Positions 9,802 through 18,858 of a DNA stretch of 64,000 nucleotides are shown one piece after another. The translations under genes were made by a program, and so were the position numbers. The notes beneath the pieces were generated by a model. It worked only from the letters and a program-made list of their open reading frames with translations. It searched no databases and was not told the DNA's origin. Source of the DNA: VAZQ01 sp963841105 (GTDB lineage Bacteria > Pseudomonadota > Alphaproteobacteria > Rhizobiales > Xanthobacteraceae); the NCBI GenBank assembly GCA_963841105.1, contig CAWJCB010000009.1:1-64000 (forward strand). The letters run 5' to 3'. Every line of letters starts with the position of its first letter. The stretch's first letter is position 1.

Positions 9802-10902
9802 TCAGCGTGATTCCTCGCCCAGCGCATAGTCGGCGAGGTTGATGCCGAGCGCCTTCTCGCACACCGGATAGACCGAAGGGTCCGTGACGCTCGAAGAGAG
9901 TGGGATCACGTCCTTGGCAATACGCAACACCAAAAGCTCCATGCCCTCGCTGATCTCGCCGACGCTCACCGGCACGCCGTTTCGATCGAGCGTGGCAATG
10001 ACATCGGGATAGCTGGCAAGGCGCTTATCGCCCGCATCTTCCACCGCCAGATATTCGTTCATGACGTGCAGGACGAGCGCAGCGCTTCCCTCGCCGATGC
10101 GAATGGTGCCGATATCGAACGCCTCGCTCGTGTATTGCACCGCCTTGCGCGCCACCCTGCCCTGCCCGATGATCTCGCCGCGCATCTGCTTGCAGATCGC
10201 GTCGATCACAGCCGAGCCGCCCCGGGGTTCGGCGGCGAGGATAGCCTCGCCCAGCGCGAGCGCGAGCGATATCCCGCCCAGCGCCGCATGCTGTCTTACA
10301 TAGGAGGCTGGAACGGGATTGCGGCAAGAGGCAATGAAGCCGCCCGCCATGTCGGCGGCCCGTCGCAGGATCGGCGAGACCTTGGCGGTGGCGCCGCGGA
10401 CAACCAGCTCGATGTACGCCTTGTTCGCGCGATTGCCGCCGACGGCCGTTTGGATCATCGGCTCGGGCGAGCTTGCCAGACCGATCGAGCCCATGTCACC
10501 GGTGGGATGCGCGCGCAGGTCGCCCACGGCATCGACCACCTTGGTGCCGAGAATGGCCGACGGCAGCCAGCCATTGAGCGTGCTCGATTTGCCGTTCTGG
10601 CCGATCATCAATCCGTGGATCGGCGCGCCCAGTTCGCGCTGCGCGAGCTCCACCGCTTTGACGTAATCGACACCGAGCATCTGCCAATCGGTGGTGCCTG
10701 CCGGCGCGCCGATCGCAGCCGCCGTTGCGATCCAGGCGTCATCCGGGACTTCATCCATGCTGACAAGCTCCGGTGTTCCGGCGTTGACGGCGGCCGTGCC
10801 CAGCATGCGTCCGTGCTCGGCCCAGCCGCCGCCCCCGGCGGCGAAAACCGCCCCGCCCTTTACCGCAGCTTCAACGTCACGCGCCGTCAGGATTCGTCGC
10901 AT
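9802..10902 (-). CDS. DUF917 family protein (S-methyl-thiohydantoin desulfurase-like)
   Basis: A 366-residue protein of the DUF917/S-Me-THD family. Visible features are the N-terminal glycine-rich FAAGGGGWAEHGR, the segment WIATAAAIGAPAGTTDW, MIGQNGKSSTLNGWLP, and the C-terminal GEISEGMELLVLRIAKDVIPLS. By memory of the literature, the characterised member hydrolyses an S-methyl-thiohydantoin to a hydantoin plus methanethiol; the substrate here is inferred. Its ATG overlaps the end of the upstream ATPase gene by 16 bp, showing tight operon coupling. The next gene downstream encodes the urocanase-like protein, which would supply a hydantoin-type product. Confidence 0.8.
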   Translation of the reverse strand: MRRILTARDVEAAVKGGAVFAAGGGGWAEHGRMLGTAAVNAGTPELVSMDEVPDDAWIATAAAIGAPAGTTDWQMLGVDYVKAVELAQRELGAPIHGLMIGQNGKSSTLNGWLPSAILGTKVVDAVGDLRAHPTGDMGSIGLASSPEPMIQTAVGGNRANKAYIELVVRGATAKVSPILRRAADMAGGFIASCRNPVPASYVRQHAALGGISLALALGEAILAAEPRGGSAVIDAICKQMRGEIIGQGRVARKAVQYTSEAFDIGTIRIGEGSAALVLHVMNEYLAVEDAGDKRLASYPDVIATLDRNGVPVSVGEISEGMELLVLRIAKDVIPLSSSVTDPSVYPVCEKALGINLADYALGEESR

Positions 10903-11634
10903 TGTGCCGGTCTCATTTCATCGCGCGGCAATTGGGCACTCAAGAAGGTTTCGAACAGGGCGGCGTTGGCTCTCGCCGCGGCTGCCGAGCCGGAGAATGC
11001 GACCGACCCCGAGGTGAGAATGCAAACCAACTCCGCAACTTCGATCGCGCGCGCCGTATTCTGCTCGACCAGGACGATGGTAAGGCCGCTTTGGCGCAAC
11101 CGGTCGAGCGCCCCAAAGCACAGATCCACCATCTTCGGCATCAGACCAAGCGAGAGCTCGTCGATCAGAAGGAGCTTGGGCTCGACCATGAGCGCGCGAC
11201 CCATCGCCAGCATCTGTTGCTCACCGCCGGACAATGATCCGGCCAGTTGCTTGCGGCGCTGAGAGAGGACGGGAAAGAGGTCGTAGACGCGCTCGCGATT
11301 GATCCTGTCGCGAGCAAGGCTGCGACAATAGCCGCCAACTGTGAGATTTTCACTCGACCGTGAGATCAAAGAAAGGCCGGCGTCCCTCCGGGACCAGCGC
11401 GATCCCGAGCCGCGCGCGCGTGACGGGCGGTTCCGTGGTGATGTCCCTGTCTTCGAACAGAATGCGCCCGGCATGGATGGTTGCGTCGCCCATGACCGCC
11501 CGGATGGTGGACGTCTTGCCGGCGCCATTGGGTCCAAGCAGGGCCAATACCGAACCCGCCGGCACCTCGACGCTGAGGTCGTGAACGGCGCGGACAGGTC
11601 CATACCCGCAGCTCAATCCCTCAAGCCGCAGCAT
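10887..11634 (-). CDS. LIV-type ABC transporter ATPase, LivF-like (one frameshift)
   Basis: This is the second ATPase of a branched-chain-amino-acid-type (HAAT) importer. The first frame has Walker A GPNGAGKTST and the Q-loop region ALVPEGRRPFF; the second has the ABC signature SGGEQQMLAMGRAL, Walker B LLLIDELSLGL and the switch His region IVLVEQNT. The frames meet at about 11350. Removing one T after GTCGAG would give the expected DLTVEENLTVGGY, so a single-base insertion (real or assembly error) explains the break. LivF overlaps LivG by 14 bp and the DUF917 gene by 16 bp. Confidence 0.85.
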
Positions 11635-12385
11635 GCTGTCGTCCCGGGCCGAGATAGGCTTCTTGCACGGTGGAGTCGGCCATCACCTTCGCGGGCGCGT
11701 CGTCGCCGATGATGCGGCCCTGGTCGAGAACAAGAAGACGGCGGCACACGCGCATGACCTCTGCCAGGTTGTGCTCCACCAACACGGTGGTGATGCCCGA
11801 CGCATTGATGGCGACAACGACATCGATGAGCTTGCTCGCCTCGCGGTGATTGAGCCCGGCCAAAGGCTCGTCAAGGAGAATGAGCGTCGGCTCAACCGCC
11901 AGCGCGCGCGCCACTTCGAGGCGCTTGAGATAACCCAGCGGGAGGGCCGTTGCCGGCTTGTGCTCCTCGCCCGAGAGCCCGACCTGCGCGAGAATCGCGC
12001 GCGCGCGCGCTTCCTGCGCCACGCGCTTGCACCGCAGCAGCGCAGCGAGTGGGTTCGCGGTAAGCCGGTGACCCGCGGCAAGGGTCACATTCTCCAGGAC
12101 GGTCATGGAGCGCAACGGGCGGGCGATCTGGTGCGTGGTCGCGAGGCCTTTGCGCACGCGCTTCTCCGTCGGCAGACGCGTGACATCCATCCCCGAAATC
12201 ATGATACGGCCCGCGTCCGGCGTGAGCGCGCCGGCAATGACGCGCAGCAGCGTTGTCTTCCCGGCGCCGTTGGGTCCAATCAACCCGGCCATTTCACCGG
12301 ATGCGATGGAGAAGCTCACGCCGCCAAGAGCCTGGACTCCACCAAACCGGATCGCGACGGCAGCCACCTGAAGCGCTGCCGTCAT
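11621..12385 (-). CDS. LIV-type ABC transporter ATPase, LivG-like
   Basis: An intact 254-residue ATPase of a HAAT-family importer. Walker A is GPNGAGKTTLL, the Q-loop is ATTHQIARP, the degenerate signature is LPLGYLKRLEVARAL, Walker B is LILLDEPLAGLN and the switch is VLVEHNL. It pairs with LivF to power uptake through the LivH/LivM permeases. Its ATG overlaps the stop of the livM-like gene by 4 bp. The substrate is probably a zwitterionic or carboxylated small molecule handled by the downstream enzymes rather than leucine. Confidence 0.92.
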   Translation of the reverse strand: MTAALQVAAVAIRFGGVQALGGVSFSIASGEMAGLIGPNGAGKTTLLRVIAGALTPDAGRIMISGMDVTRLPTEKRVRKGLATTHQIARPLRSMTVLENVTLAAGHRLTANPLAALLRCKRVAQEARARAILAQVGLSGEEHKPATALPLGYLKRLEVARALAVEPTLILLDEPLAGLNHREASKLIDVVVAINASGITTVLVEHNLAEVMRVCRRLLVLDQGRIIGDDAPAKVMADSTVQEAYLGPGRQHAAA

Positions 12386-13227
12386 CGCCGCACTCCTGCA
12401 AGCGCGGCTTTGCCGATGCCGGCAAGTCCGCCGGGCGCAAAACGCATCATCAGAACGAGAAGCCCGCCGAAGATCAGCAGCCGATAGTCATTGATGAAGC
12501 GAAACATCTCGGGCAGCAAGGTCAGCAGAATGGCTGCGCAAACCACGCCCCAGGTAGACCCGGTGCCGCCGATCACGACCATCGCCATCAGCATCACCGA
12601 AACGATGAAGCCGAAGGAGTTCGGAACGATGAACTGGGTGAAATAGGCATAAAGGCCGCCGGCAAGACCCGCGACCGCCGTTCCCAGCGTGAAGGCAACG
12701 AGCTTGTAAGCAGTGACCGAAATGCCGATGCTCCGTGCCGTGGCTTCGTCATCACCGACCGCCTGGAAAGCAAACCCCATCCAGCTGCGGTGCACATAGA
12801 GACTTAACGCGATGGTCGCGAGCGCACAGGCAAGAATGAGCAGCGCATTGCCTTCGCTGCCGAGGCCCGACGCCGGAATCCTGCTGATGCCCATCTCCGC
12901 GCCAAGCCATGACTGCTTGCGCACAAAACCTACAAACAGAAAGCTCACACCAATGGTGGTCACCGCCAGGAAATCGTGCCGCAGCCGCAAGGAGGCAAAG
13001 CCCACAATGAGGCCGAGGCAACTTGCAATGAGAACGCCCGCAAGCAGCGCCATCGGCACTGGATACCCCGCAGCGGCGCAGAGCGCGGCGGCATAGGCGC
13101 CCGCACCGTAGAATGCCGCATGACCCAAGCTGAACTGACCGCAAAATCCAGTGATCATGTTCAAGCTGACGGCCAACATGATGTTGATTCCGATGACGGA
13201 GAGAACGCTGAAGGCGTAAGCGCTCAT
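12382..13227 (-). CDS. LIV-type ABC transporter permease, LivM-like
   Basis: A 281-residue polytopic permease. The N-terminal segment SVIGINIMLAVSLNMITGFCGQFSLGHAAFYGAGAYAA is the BPD_transp_2 family hallmark, given here in pieces of a continuous run, and GGTGSTWGVVCAAIL is a late loop motif. The ATG at 13227 is set by an ATGA overlap with the livH-like stop. Eight or more transmembrane helices are apparent. It forms the inner-membrane channel with the LivH-like protein. Confidence 0.9.
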   Translation of the reverse strand: MSAYAFSVLSVIGINIMLAVSLNMITGFCGQFSLGHAAFYGAGAYAAALCAAAGYPVPMALLAGVLIASCLGLIVGFASLRLRHDFLAVTTIGVSFLFVGFVRKQSWLGAEMGISRIPASGLGSEGNALLILACALATIALSLYVHRSWMGFAFQAVGDDEATARSIGISVTAYKLVAFTLGTAVAGLAGGLYAYFTQFIVPNSFGFIVSVMLMAMVVIGGTGSTWGVVCAAILLTLLPEMFRFINDYRLLIFGGLLVLMMRFAPGGLAGIGKAALAGVRR

Positions 13228-14096
13228 GTGGTCTTCGCCGCGACGAGGCCTTGTGGCCGGACGATGAGAACGGCGATCAGGAACAGGAAGGCGATTGCGT
13301 CGCGATCCAGGAATCGACCGGCGAAAATGGTGCCGTAAGACTCGGCTAGCCCGAGCGCCAAGCTCGCGATCAGCGTGCCTTGCACACTGCCGAGCCCGCC
13401 GAGCACGATGACGGCGAGCGCCTTGTAGCTCACCACGAAGCCCATCGTTGGCTCGACAAAATTGTTCAGCAAGGCGATAAGCGCCCCGGCGAGCGCGGCG
13501 AGTGCCGATCCAATGGCGAAATTGAGATAACGAACTTTGATAGCATCGACGCCAAAGCTCGTCGCCATGCCAGGATCCGACACGGTCGCGCGCCAGCCGA
13601 TGCCGATCCTGGTGCGTGTCGTGAAAATTCCGAGGAGGGTCAGGCACAGGCTCGATGCCGCTATGACGGCAATTTGCACCGTGTTGACGGTAAGCCCCAC
13701 GAATTCATGAAGCTGCGTCACATAGGGGTTATGGGCAAAGGTAAGGCCCTGCTCGCCAAAGGCGAGCCGAAATCCATCCTCCATGAAGACCAACAGGCCG
13801 ATGGAGGCGATCATCGCAACGTAGGGCGGAAATTTGAGCAAAGGCTGATATAACAGCCGATAAATCGCCATGCCGAGCAGTGACGCGGCGCCGAGAGCCG
13901 CCATGATGCCGACAGCGATACTGCCGGTCCCATTTGCCACAATCACCGCAATGTAGGCGCCTAAGGCGTAAACCGCGGCGTGCGCGATATGTAGAATGCG
14001 CAACAGGCCGTAAACCAGCGTCAGGCCGACGGCCATGAGCGCGTACATGCAGCCGAAGACCAACCCATTGAACGCCAAGTCGACGTAGTAAAGCAC
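13224..14096 (-). CDS. LIV-type ABC transporter permease, LivH-like
   Basis: A 290-residue permease starting MLYYVDLAFNGLVFGCMYAL. It has the family patterns GLTLVYGLLRILHIAHAAVY and, late, VIVLGGLGSVQGTLIAS. Eight or more hydrophobic helices are visible. It follows the substrate-binding-protein gene by 47 bp and is translationally coupled to the livM-like gene by ATGA. It is probably selective for the same solute as the cluster's enzymes. Confidence 0.9.
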   Translation of the reverse strand: MLYYVDLAFNGLVFGCMYALMAVGLTLVYGLLRILHIAHAAVYALGAYIAVIVANGTGSIAVGIMAALGAASLLGMAIYRLLYQPLLKFPPYVAMIASIGLLVFMEDGFRLAFGEQGLTFAHNPYVTQLHEFVGLTVNTVQIAVIAASSLCLTLLGIFTTRTRIGIGWRATVSDPGMATSFGVDAIKVRYLNFAIGSALAALAGALIALLNNFVEPTMGFVVSYKALAVIVLGGLGSVQGTLIASLALGLAESYGTIFAGRFLDRDAIAFLFLIAVLIVRPQGLVAAKTT

Positions 14097-14143
14097 AGCT
14101 TATCCCGCTGCCGCGCCAGCCGCGGCCACAGCGTTCGCGCGGA

Positions 14144-15328
14144 TCACTCGGTCGGAGGCGCCAGCAGCTTGAGATCGTCAATCCAGGCGTGATGCCGGAA
14201 TTTTCCGTCCTTCACGACGTTGACGTTGAGCGGCATGTTGATTTCCCGCAAGGCATTGAAGCTGACAAGCTCGCCGGCAAGATGCGGGAAATTATGGGTG
14301 TTGGCGAGCGCATCGCGCACCTTGGCAGGATCAACAGTTCCGGCCCGCGCAATCGCGTCGGCCATCAGACGCACCGCCGAATAGACAGTGGCGCCGACAT
14401 TCTCGCCGGCATAGCCGGCGCGCTTCTGGAACTCGGCGAGGTACTCCTTGAGCTCCGGCATATCGCGGTCGCGATTGAGGCCGCCCACAATGTAGACGCC
14501 TTCCACCGCCGGCCCGGCGATTTCGACAAGCTTCTGCGCATCGAAAGCCTGTGAGCCGACAATCGGCGCACGAATCCCCGCCGAACGCAGCTGGGTCGCC
14601 AGAGGCGCGGCGGTGAAGAAATATCCCGTGACATAGACCGCGTCGGGATTGTCGCGCTTCACGCTAGCGACGATTGAGCCGAACTGACGATCCTTGAGAG
14701 AGTACGCGTATTCACCGAGAATTTTTATGCCGAACTGATCGGTCGCGCTTTTGAAGCCCTCGAGCGTCGCCTGTCCGTAGTCGTTGTCCATGGTGACAAT
14801 CGACACGCGCTTGAGGCCGAGATTGTCGCCGACAAACTTCGCGGCCGCGCGCCCCTGAGGCGGCCCCAGATGCACACCGCGGAAAACGTAATTGCCGCTG
14901 CGCGTGATATCGGGATGAACGCCATAGGCGGAGATGAAGGGCACGGCCGCTTTCTGGAAAATGGGGGCAGCAGCGCGACCAGAGGCCGAGTAGCTGCCCG
15001 ATACGGCAAATTTCACGCCGTCCTGACCGATGAGCTTGTTTGCCGTAAACACCGCTTCCTCGGTCTTGGCCTGATCGTCATACGTAACCAAATCGATTTT
15101 CTGCCCGAGCACACCGCCACCGGCATTGACCTTCTCGCTCGCCATTTCGGCGGCGATCCGCGCCGAAACTCCGTCTGTCGCAGCCGCTCCCGTCAGCGGC
15201 GCCTGAAATCCAAGCTTCACCTGTGCGGCAGCGGGCGAAGCGCCCGTGAAGACGAGCGAAATGGTCAAGAGGGCGCATAGCCCCTCAATGCAGGACTCCA
15301 GGCCAAAACGATGCGCGTGACTGGCCAT
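14144..15328 (-). CDS. Periplasmic substrate-binding protein of the LIV-type importer
   Basis: A 394-residue type I periplasmic binding protein (Peripla_BP_6). A signal peptide ends near TGASPAAAQ, followed by VKLGFQAPLTGAAATDGV, the classic start of the mature domain; YSASGRAAAPIFQKA and AYGVHPDITRSGNYVFR line the usual ligand cleft. Two ATGs compete: 15334 is only one base from the AGGAGG, while 15328 has a spacing of seven, so I use 15328. It is the first gene of the leftward cluster and likely defines which compound the pathway takes up. Confidence 0.88.
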   Translation of the reverse strand: MASHAHRFGLESCIEGLCALLTISLVFTGASPAAAQVKLGFQAPLTGAAATDGVSARIAAEMASEKVNAGGGVLGQKIDLVTYDDQAKTEEAVFTANKLIGQDGVKFAVSGSYSASGRAAAPIFQKAAVPFISAYGVHPDITRSGNYVFRGVHLGPPQGRAAAKFVGDNLGLKRVSIVTMDNDYGQATLEGFKSATDQFGIKILGEYAYSLKDRQFGSIVASVKRDNPDAVYVTGYFFTAAPLATQLRSAGIRAPIVGSQAFDAQKLVEIAGPAVEGVYIVGGLNRDRDMPELKEYLAEFQKRAGYAGENVGATVYSAVRLMADAIARAGTVDPAKVRDALANTHNFPHLAGELVSFNALREINMPLNVNVVKDGKFRHHAWIDDLKLLAPPTE

Positions 15329-15418
15329 GAGCATACCTCCTTTGATGACCCACTCCTCGTCGGGCCGTGAATCGGCAGCCGTCCAACCGTTTGAGCGCGG
15401 ATTGCAAGCCTCGTGCCG

Positions 15419-15441
15419 TGCGCACCCTTATGCGCACCCTT
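15419..15441. repeat. Tandem TGCGCACCCTT direct repeat upstream of the SBP operon
   Basis: TGCGCACCCTT occurs at 15419-15429 and 15431-15441, a 12-bp period. It lies about 95 bp upstream of the SBP start in the 280-bp divergent intergenic region. This spacing could suit a regulator binding two adjacent sites, but no regulator gene is adjacent. Confidence 0.35.
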
Positions 15442-15608
15442 GCCGATAACTGCCGCCGGATGTCAATCGCGGCGACGCGGTAGCAGAGTGCGGCCTCAAA
15501 TCCGCCGGAATGTCGCATTGGCGGCCCATTGACGACGAAATCACGAATCATCCTGATGCCACGAGACGATTCATAGATTCGTTTCATGTCTCCTCGATGG
15601 AGGAAGAA

Positions 15609-16478
15609 ATGCTTTCACGAAATTTGCTTGTTGCGTGCGCCCTCGCGTTTTGCTGTGCAGCCAATTGTTTGACGATTGATGCGAGCCAGGCAGACGATTG
15701 CCTGAGCAAGCCGAATGCTCCGTCTCCGCAAGGCACCCACTGGTATTATCGCATCGATCGCGCGACGCAACGCCACTGCTGGTATTTGGGGGTGGAAGGC
15801 GGGAAAGTACGCGCGCGGGCGCCCGAGGCCGTCTCCGCCAGCCGCCCGGCCGCCGCGAAGGCGCGCTCACGGCCAATCGCGGAGGTGAATGCAGAGCCGG
15901 AGGCGGACGAGCCCCAAGCGGCGCCGACCCCAGAAAAGGCGATCACAAGGGCTGTTCCCGCACCCGCCGCAGACCAAGAATTTGCCGCAGCGGCACCCTT
16001 GTCCACCCGATGGTCGGGCATGCCAAAAACGGCCAATGCCATCAACTACGCGCCACCGGCGGCGAGCAGCAGTTATGCCAACGAGCAGTCGGCAACGGAC
16101 GAACCCGATGACATGCCGCTGATCTGGCCCATCCTCACTCCAGCCGAGCTTGCAGCAGCCGAGCCTCCCGCTCAATCCACAACCCCGATCACGCAACTTG
16201 CTGCGGCCTTCGCGGCCGTCCTGGGACTCGCCGCTCTGATCGTGCGGTTCGTGTTCGGCTCGTCGGCGACCCGAAAATCCCGGCAGGGCGGGCGCGATGA
16301 ATGGCCTGCGCGCACCCAGCGGAACATGCCGATGCCCGCACGAGCACGGCCGCGGACAGGCAGGCAATCAGCGGAGACGGAAGCAAGCGTCCGAGACCTC
16401 CTGCGCGAGCTGCAGCGGCGGCGGGATGAGGCTCCGTGCGGAGACCTCGATCCCAGACTACGAAGGGTCACCGCCTGA
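15609..16478 (+). CDS. Hypothetical exported protein with C-terminal membrane anchor
   Basis: A 289-residue protein. An N-terminal signal (LLVACALAFCCAANCLTIDA) is followed by a cysteine-containing module, DDCLSKPNAPSPQGTHWYYR...RHCWYLG, then a long Ala/Pro-rich linker and a single transmembrane helix (LAAAFAAVLGLAALIVRFVFG, about residues 200-220). It ends in a basic tail. GGAGG five bases upstream supports the ATG at 15609. I recall similar proteins in Bradyrhizobium, all without known function. It is divergent from the ABC operon and convergent with the MaoC gene. Confidence 0.7.
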   Translation: MLSRNLLVACALAFCCAANCLTIDASQADDCLSKPNAPSPQGTHWYYRIDRATQRHCWYLGVEGGKVRARAPEAVSASRPAAAKARSRPIAEVNAEPEADEPQAAPTPEKAITRAVPAPAADQEFAAAAPLSTRWSGMPKTANAINYAPPAASSSYANEQSATDEPDDMPLIWPILTPAELAAAEPPAQSTTPITQLAAAFAAVLGLAALIVRFVFGSSATRKSRQGGRDEWPARTQRNMPMPARARPRTGRQSAETEASVRDLLRELQRRRDEAPCGDLDPRLRRVTA

Positions 16479-16488
16479 ACGATCTCGC

Positions 16489-16929
16489 CTACAATCTCGG
16501 CAACGGCCGTTTTGATTTGGCAACGGAAGGCACCTTCACCAGCGCCTCCCCGTCGAGCACGATCTCGTCGGCGACCTTGCAGATGCAGGTCAGTCGAGCG
16601 CGCTGGCGCTCGGGGACAAGCTCCGCAACCGTGACTGTGACATCCACCTTGTCGCCGATCTTGACCGGCGCACGGAAATTCAAGGTCTGCGAAATATAGA
16701 TCGCGCCGGGACCCGGCAGGCGCGTGCCCAGGACCGCCGAGATCAGGCTCGCGGTGTAGAGGCCATGGGCAATCCTTCTGCCGAAAGAGGTCCTGGCAGC
16801 GAAATGCTCGGACAGATGAATGGGGTTGCGATCGCCGGTAAGTTGCGCGAAGCCAACAACGTCGGACGATGAGATGGTTTTCGAGAGCGTCTCGGTCATG
16901 CCGACCGAAAGGTCCTCGAAATAGAGCAT
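16489..16929 (-). CDS. MaoC-family (R)-specific enoyl-CoA hydratase-like protein
   Basis: A 146-residue hot-dog-fold hydratase (PhaJ type). The catalytic segment is TGDRNPIHLSEHFAARTSFG, holding the family's Asp and His, followed by RIAHGLYTASLISAVLG. It would hydrate trans-2-enoyl-CoA to (R)-3-hydroxyacyl-CoA. The start is uncertain: ATG 16929 (MLYFEDLSVGM) fits family alignment, and an ATG at 16956 would add nine residues. It stands alone between a convergent gene and a GST gene. Confidence 0.82.
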   Translation of the reverse strand: MLYFEDLSVGMTETLSKTISSSDVVGFAQLTGDRNPIHLSEHFAARTSFGRRIAHGLYTASLISAVLGTRLPGPGAIYISQTLNFRAPVKIGDKVDVTVTVAELVPERQRARLTCICKVADEIVLDGEALVKVPSVAKSKRPLPRL

Positions 16930-16984
16930 CCGCAGCGCCAGAATCATCCGGCGCACATCTTACCCAAAAAAGCTGGGCAGCAGC

Positions 16985-17020
16985 GTAGCCCGGATGAGCG
17001 TTAGCGACATCCGGGGATCA
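16985..17020. repeat. Palindromic repeat (GTAGCC family), copy 2
   Basis: GTAGCCCGGATG is followed after an 11-bp loop by CATCCGGGG; the 8-bp arms are 16989-16996 and 17008-17015. It has the same opening as 6526-6601. It sits just after the GST stop and before the MaoC gene on the minus strand, so it may be a transcription terminator. Confidence 0.6.
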
Positions 17021-17030
17021 CGCGGCCGCC

Positions 17031-17648
17031 CTACGCCGCGGCGAGCTCCTTGTCCTTTGCTTCGGCGCGCTGCAGCGCCGGGCGCTGCGCCAACCGCTGC
17101 GTATAGGCCATGAATTCGTCGCGCTCGGGCAAAAGCTTGAACATCATGCCGAACCGTAGCCCCGAACCGATGACCACGTCGGCGGCCGTGAACTGGTCGC
17201 CCAAAATAAAGCGACCACTCGCCACCGCCTTGGCGACAACGTTCAGCACGGTATCAAAATCGCCATAGCCCAGCGCGCCGCGACGCGCCTCCTCCTTGCG
17301 CGGAAAGGCGCGATCCATCATCGCCGGCTCAATGCAGCTCGGACCGAAGAAGAGCCACTTGAGGTATGGCCCGCGACGTGGATCACCAACCGGCACGTTG
17401 AGCTTGGCGCGAGGGTACTCATCCGCGAGATAAGTGCAGATGGCTGCTGCCTCGGTGATGACGACGTCGCCGTGCCGGAGCGCCGGTACTTTTCCCATGG
17501 GATTGACGGCAAGGTAATCGGGCGCGCGGTTATCGCCCTTGCTCAAGCTCAGGAGATGAACGTCATACGGCTCCCCGATCTCCTCGAGCATCCAGCGCAC
17601 GATGGAGGATCGCGAGGGCGCGGCATGGTAGAGCGTAAGATTGGGCAT
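17031..17648 (-). CDS. Glutathione S-transferase family protein
   Basis: A 205-residue cytosolic GST. The N-terminal thioredoxin-like domain begins LTLYHAAPSRSSIVRWML, with a Ser-rich motif where the activating residue is expected. The motif KVPALRHGDVVITEAAAIC (cis-Pro then E-A/S glutathione contact) follows at about residues 50-70, then the helical C-domain. GGAG eight bases upstream supports ATG 17648 over longer forms. Likely a detoxification enzyme; the substrate is unknown. Confidence 0.88.
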   Translation of the reverse strand: MPNLTLYHAAPSRSSIVRWMLEEIGEPYDVHLLSLSKGDNRAPDYLAVNPMGKVPALRHGDVVITEAAAICTYLADEYPRAKLNVPVGDPRRGPYLKWLFFGPSCIEPAMMDRAFPRKEEARRGALGYGDFDTVLNVVAKAVASGRFILGDQFTAADVVIGSGLRFGMMFKLLPERDEFMAYTQRLAQRPALQRAEAKDKELAAA

Positions 17649-17936
17649 AAGGAACTCCGTTCTTGGATCAACGAAGGTAGTCTGTGATCGTGTCGGTTCT
17701 GCGAAGCGCGGCCGGCTCCCTTCCGCCGGAGAAGCTCGGGCCACTCATCGCGAGCAAGAAAAAATGGATCAAAATCATTCACGAAGCCGGCATTCGGCTC
17801 GACTGATCGTGTTGGCCAGCCCGCCACGCCATTGGAACAATATGCTTTTAGTGCTTTAATATACTGAGAGGATCGCGGCCGGATCACCACGCGATCCATA
17901 CGAGCGGTCCGCCCCCTTTACAGGGAGAGATATCCC

Positions 17937-18833
17937 ATGACCCAGCTGCACGCTCTCGTCGGCGCCGATTCCACGCCCGACCGGCCTGCTGTTCATAAAA
18001 TCAACCTAAGGGATATCAGGGACGCATTGGCACGCGGCGTTGCCGACTTTTCCGCAATGCCCAGCCACGCGGTGTTCCTCTGCCTGATCTACCCGATTGT
18101 CGGCCTCATTCTTGCCCGACTGATCGTTGGCTACGCCGTTTTGCCGCTGCTGTTTCCGCTGGCAGCGGGTTTCGCGCTGGTCGGTCCGTTTGCCGCCATC
18201 GGCTTTTACGAGCTAAGCCGCCAACGTGAGCAGGGTCTCAGCCCCTCCTGGCAGCACGCATTCGATGTGCTGCACTCGCCCTCCCGAGGGGCGATTGCGG
18301 CGCTCGGTTTGTTGTTGCTGGCGATCTTCTTCATCTGGGTTGCAGTTGCGCAGGCGATCTATACCGCGAGCTTCGGCTATCAGCCGGCGGCCTCCATTCC
18401 TGACTTTCTCCATCGGGTCTTCACTACGCCTGCGGGGTGGGCGCTTATCATCGTCGGCAACGGCGTCGGGTTCCTGTTCGCGCTGTCGGTGCTGATCATC
18501 AGCGTCGTTTCATTTCCGCTGTTGCTCGACCGCGATGTGGGCGCGGTGGAAGCGGTGCTGACCTCGGTGCGCGCGGTTGCCGCCAACCCGCTGCCCATGG
18601 CGATCTGGGGATTGATCGTCGCGGCTCTCCTGTTGCTCGGCGCGCTGCCGTTCTTCGTAGGCCTCGCCGTTGTGGTGCCGATTCTCGGCCATGCCACCTG
18701 GCACTTGTATCGCAAGCTCGTGGAGGCGCCGGATCCGGAGCACCAGAACCACCCAATTGCACCGAAAAGCCACGGTCGGCGATACGCCGCGCAATTTCCA
18801 GCGTCCCTGCTGGGCGGCGAGGAACGGAAATAG
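17937..18833 (+). CDS. DUF2189 multi-pass membrane protein
   Basis: A 298-residue integral membrane protein of the DUF2189 family. Around six hydrophobic segments are seen, for example VFLCLIYPIVGLILARLIV and GLLLLAIFFIWVAVAQAIY. The family pattern includes FYELSRQREQGLSPSW and FPLLLDRDVGAVEAVLTSVRA. A GGGAGAGA ribosome binding site precedes ATG 17937. Function is unknown. The GST gene is divergent across a 288-bp gap and the Ntn-hydrolase-like gene is convergent, 25 bp away. Confidence 0.85.
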   Translation: MTQLHALVGADSTPDRPAVHKINLRDIRDALARGVADFSAMPSHAVFLCLIYPIVGLILARLIVGYAVLPLLFPLAAGFALVGPFAAIGFYELSRQREQGLSPSWQHAFDVLHSPSRGAIAALGLLLLAIFFIWVAVAQAIYTASFGYQPAASIPDFLHRVFTTPAGWALIIVGNGVGFLFALSVLIISVVSFPLLLDRDVGAVEAVLTSVRAVAANPLPMAIWGLIVAALLLLGALPFFVGLAVVVPILGHATWHLYRKLVEAPDPEHQNHPIAPKSHGRRYAAQFPASLLGGEERK

Positions 18834-18858
18834 ATCGATCGAGAGACGACGAGCCCCC

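Noticed and set aside
10066..11262. Long plus-strand open frame opposite DUF917/LivF
   Set aside because: Antisense to well-supported genes; Arg/His-rich translation with no domain.
15285..15587. Minus-strand frame upstream of the SBP
   Set aside because: Arg-rich, overlaps the SBP signal peptide, no ribosome binding site.
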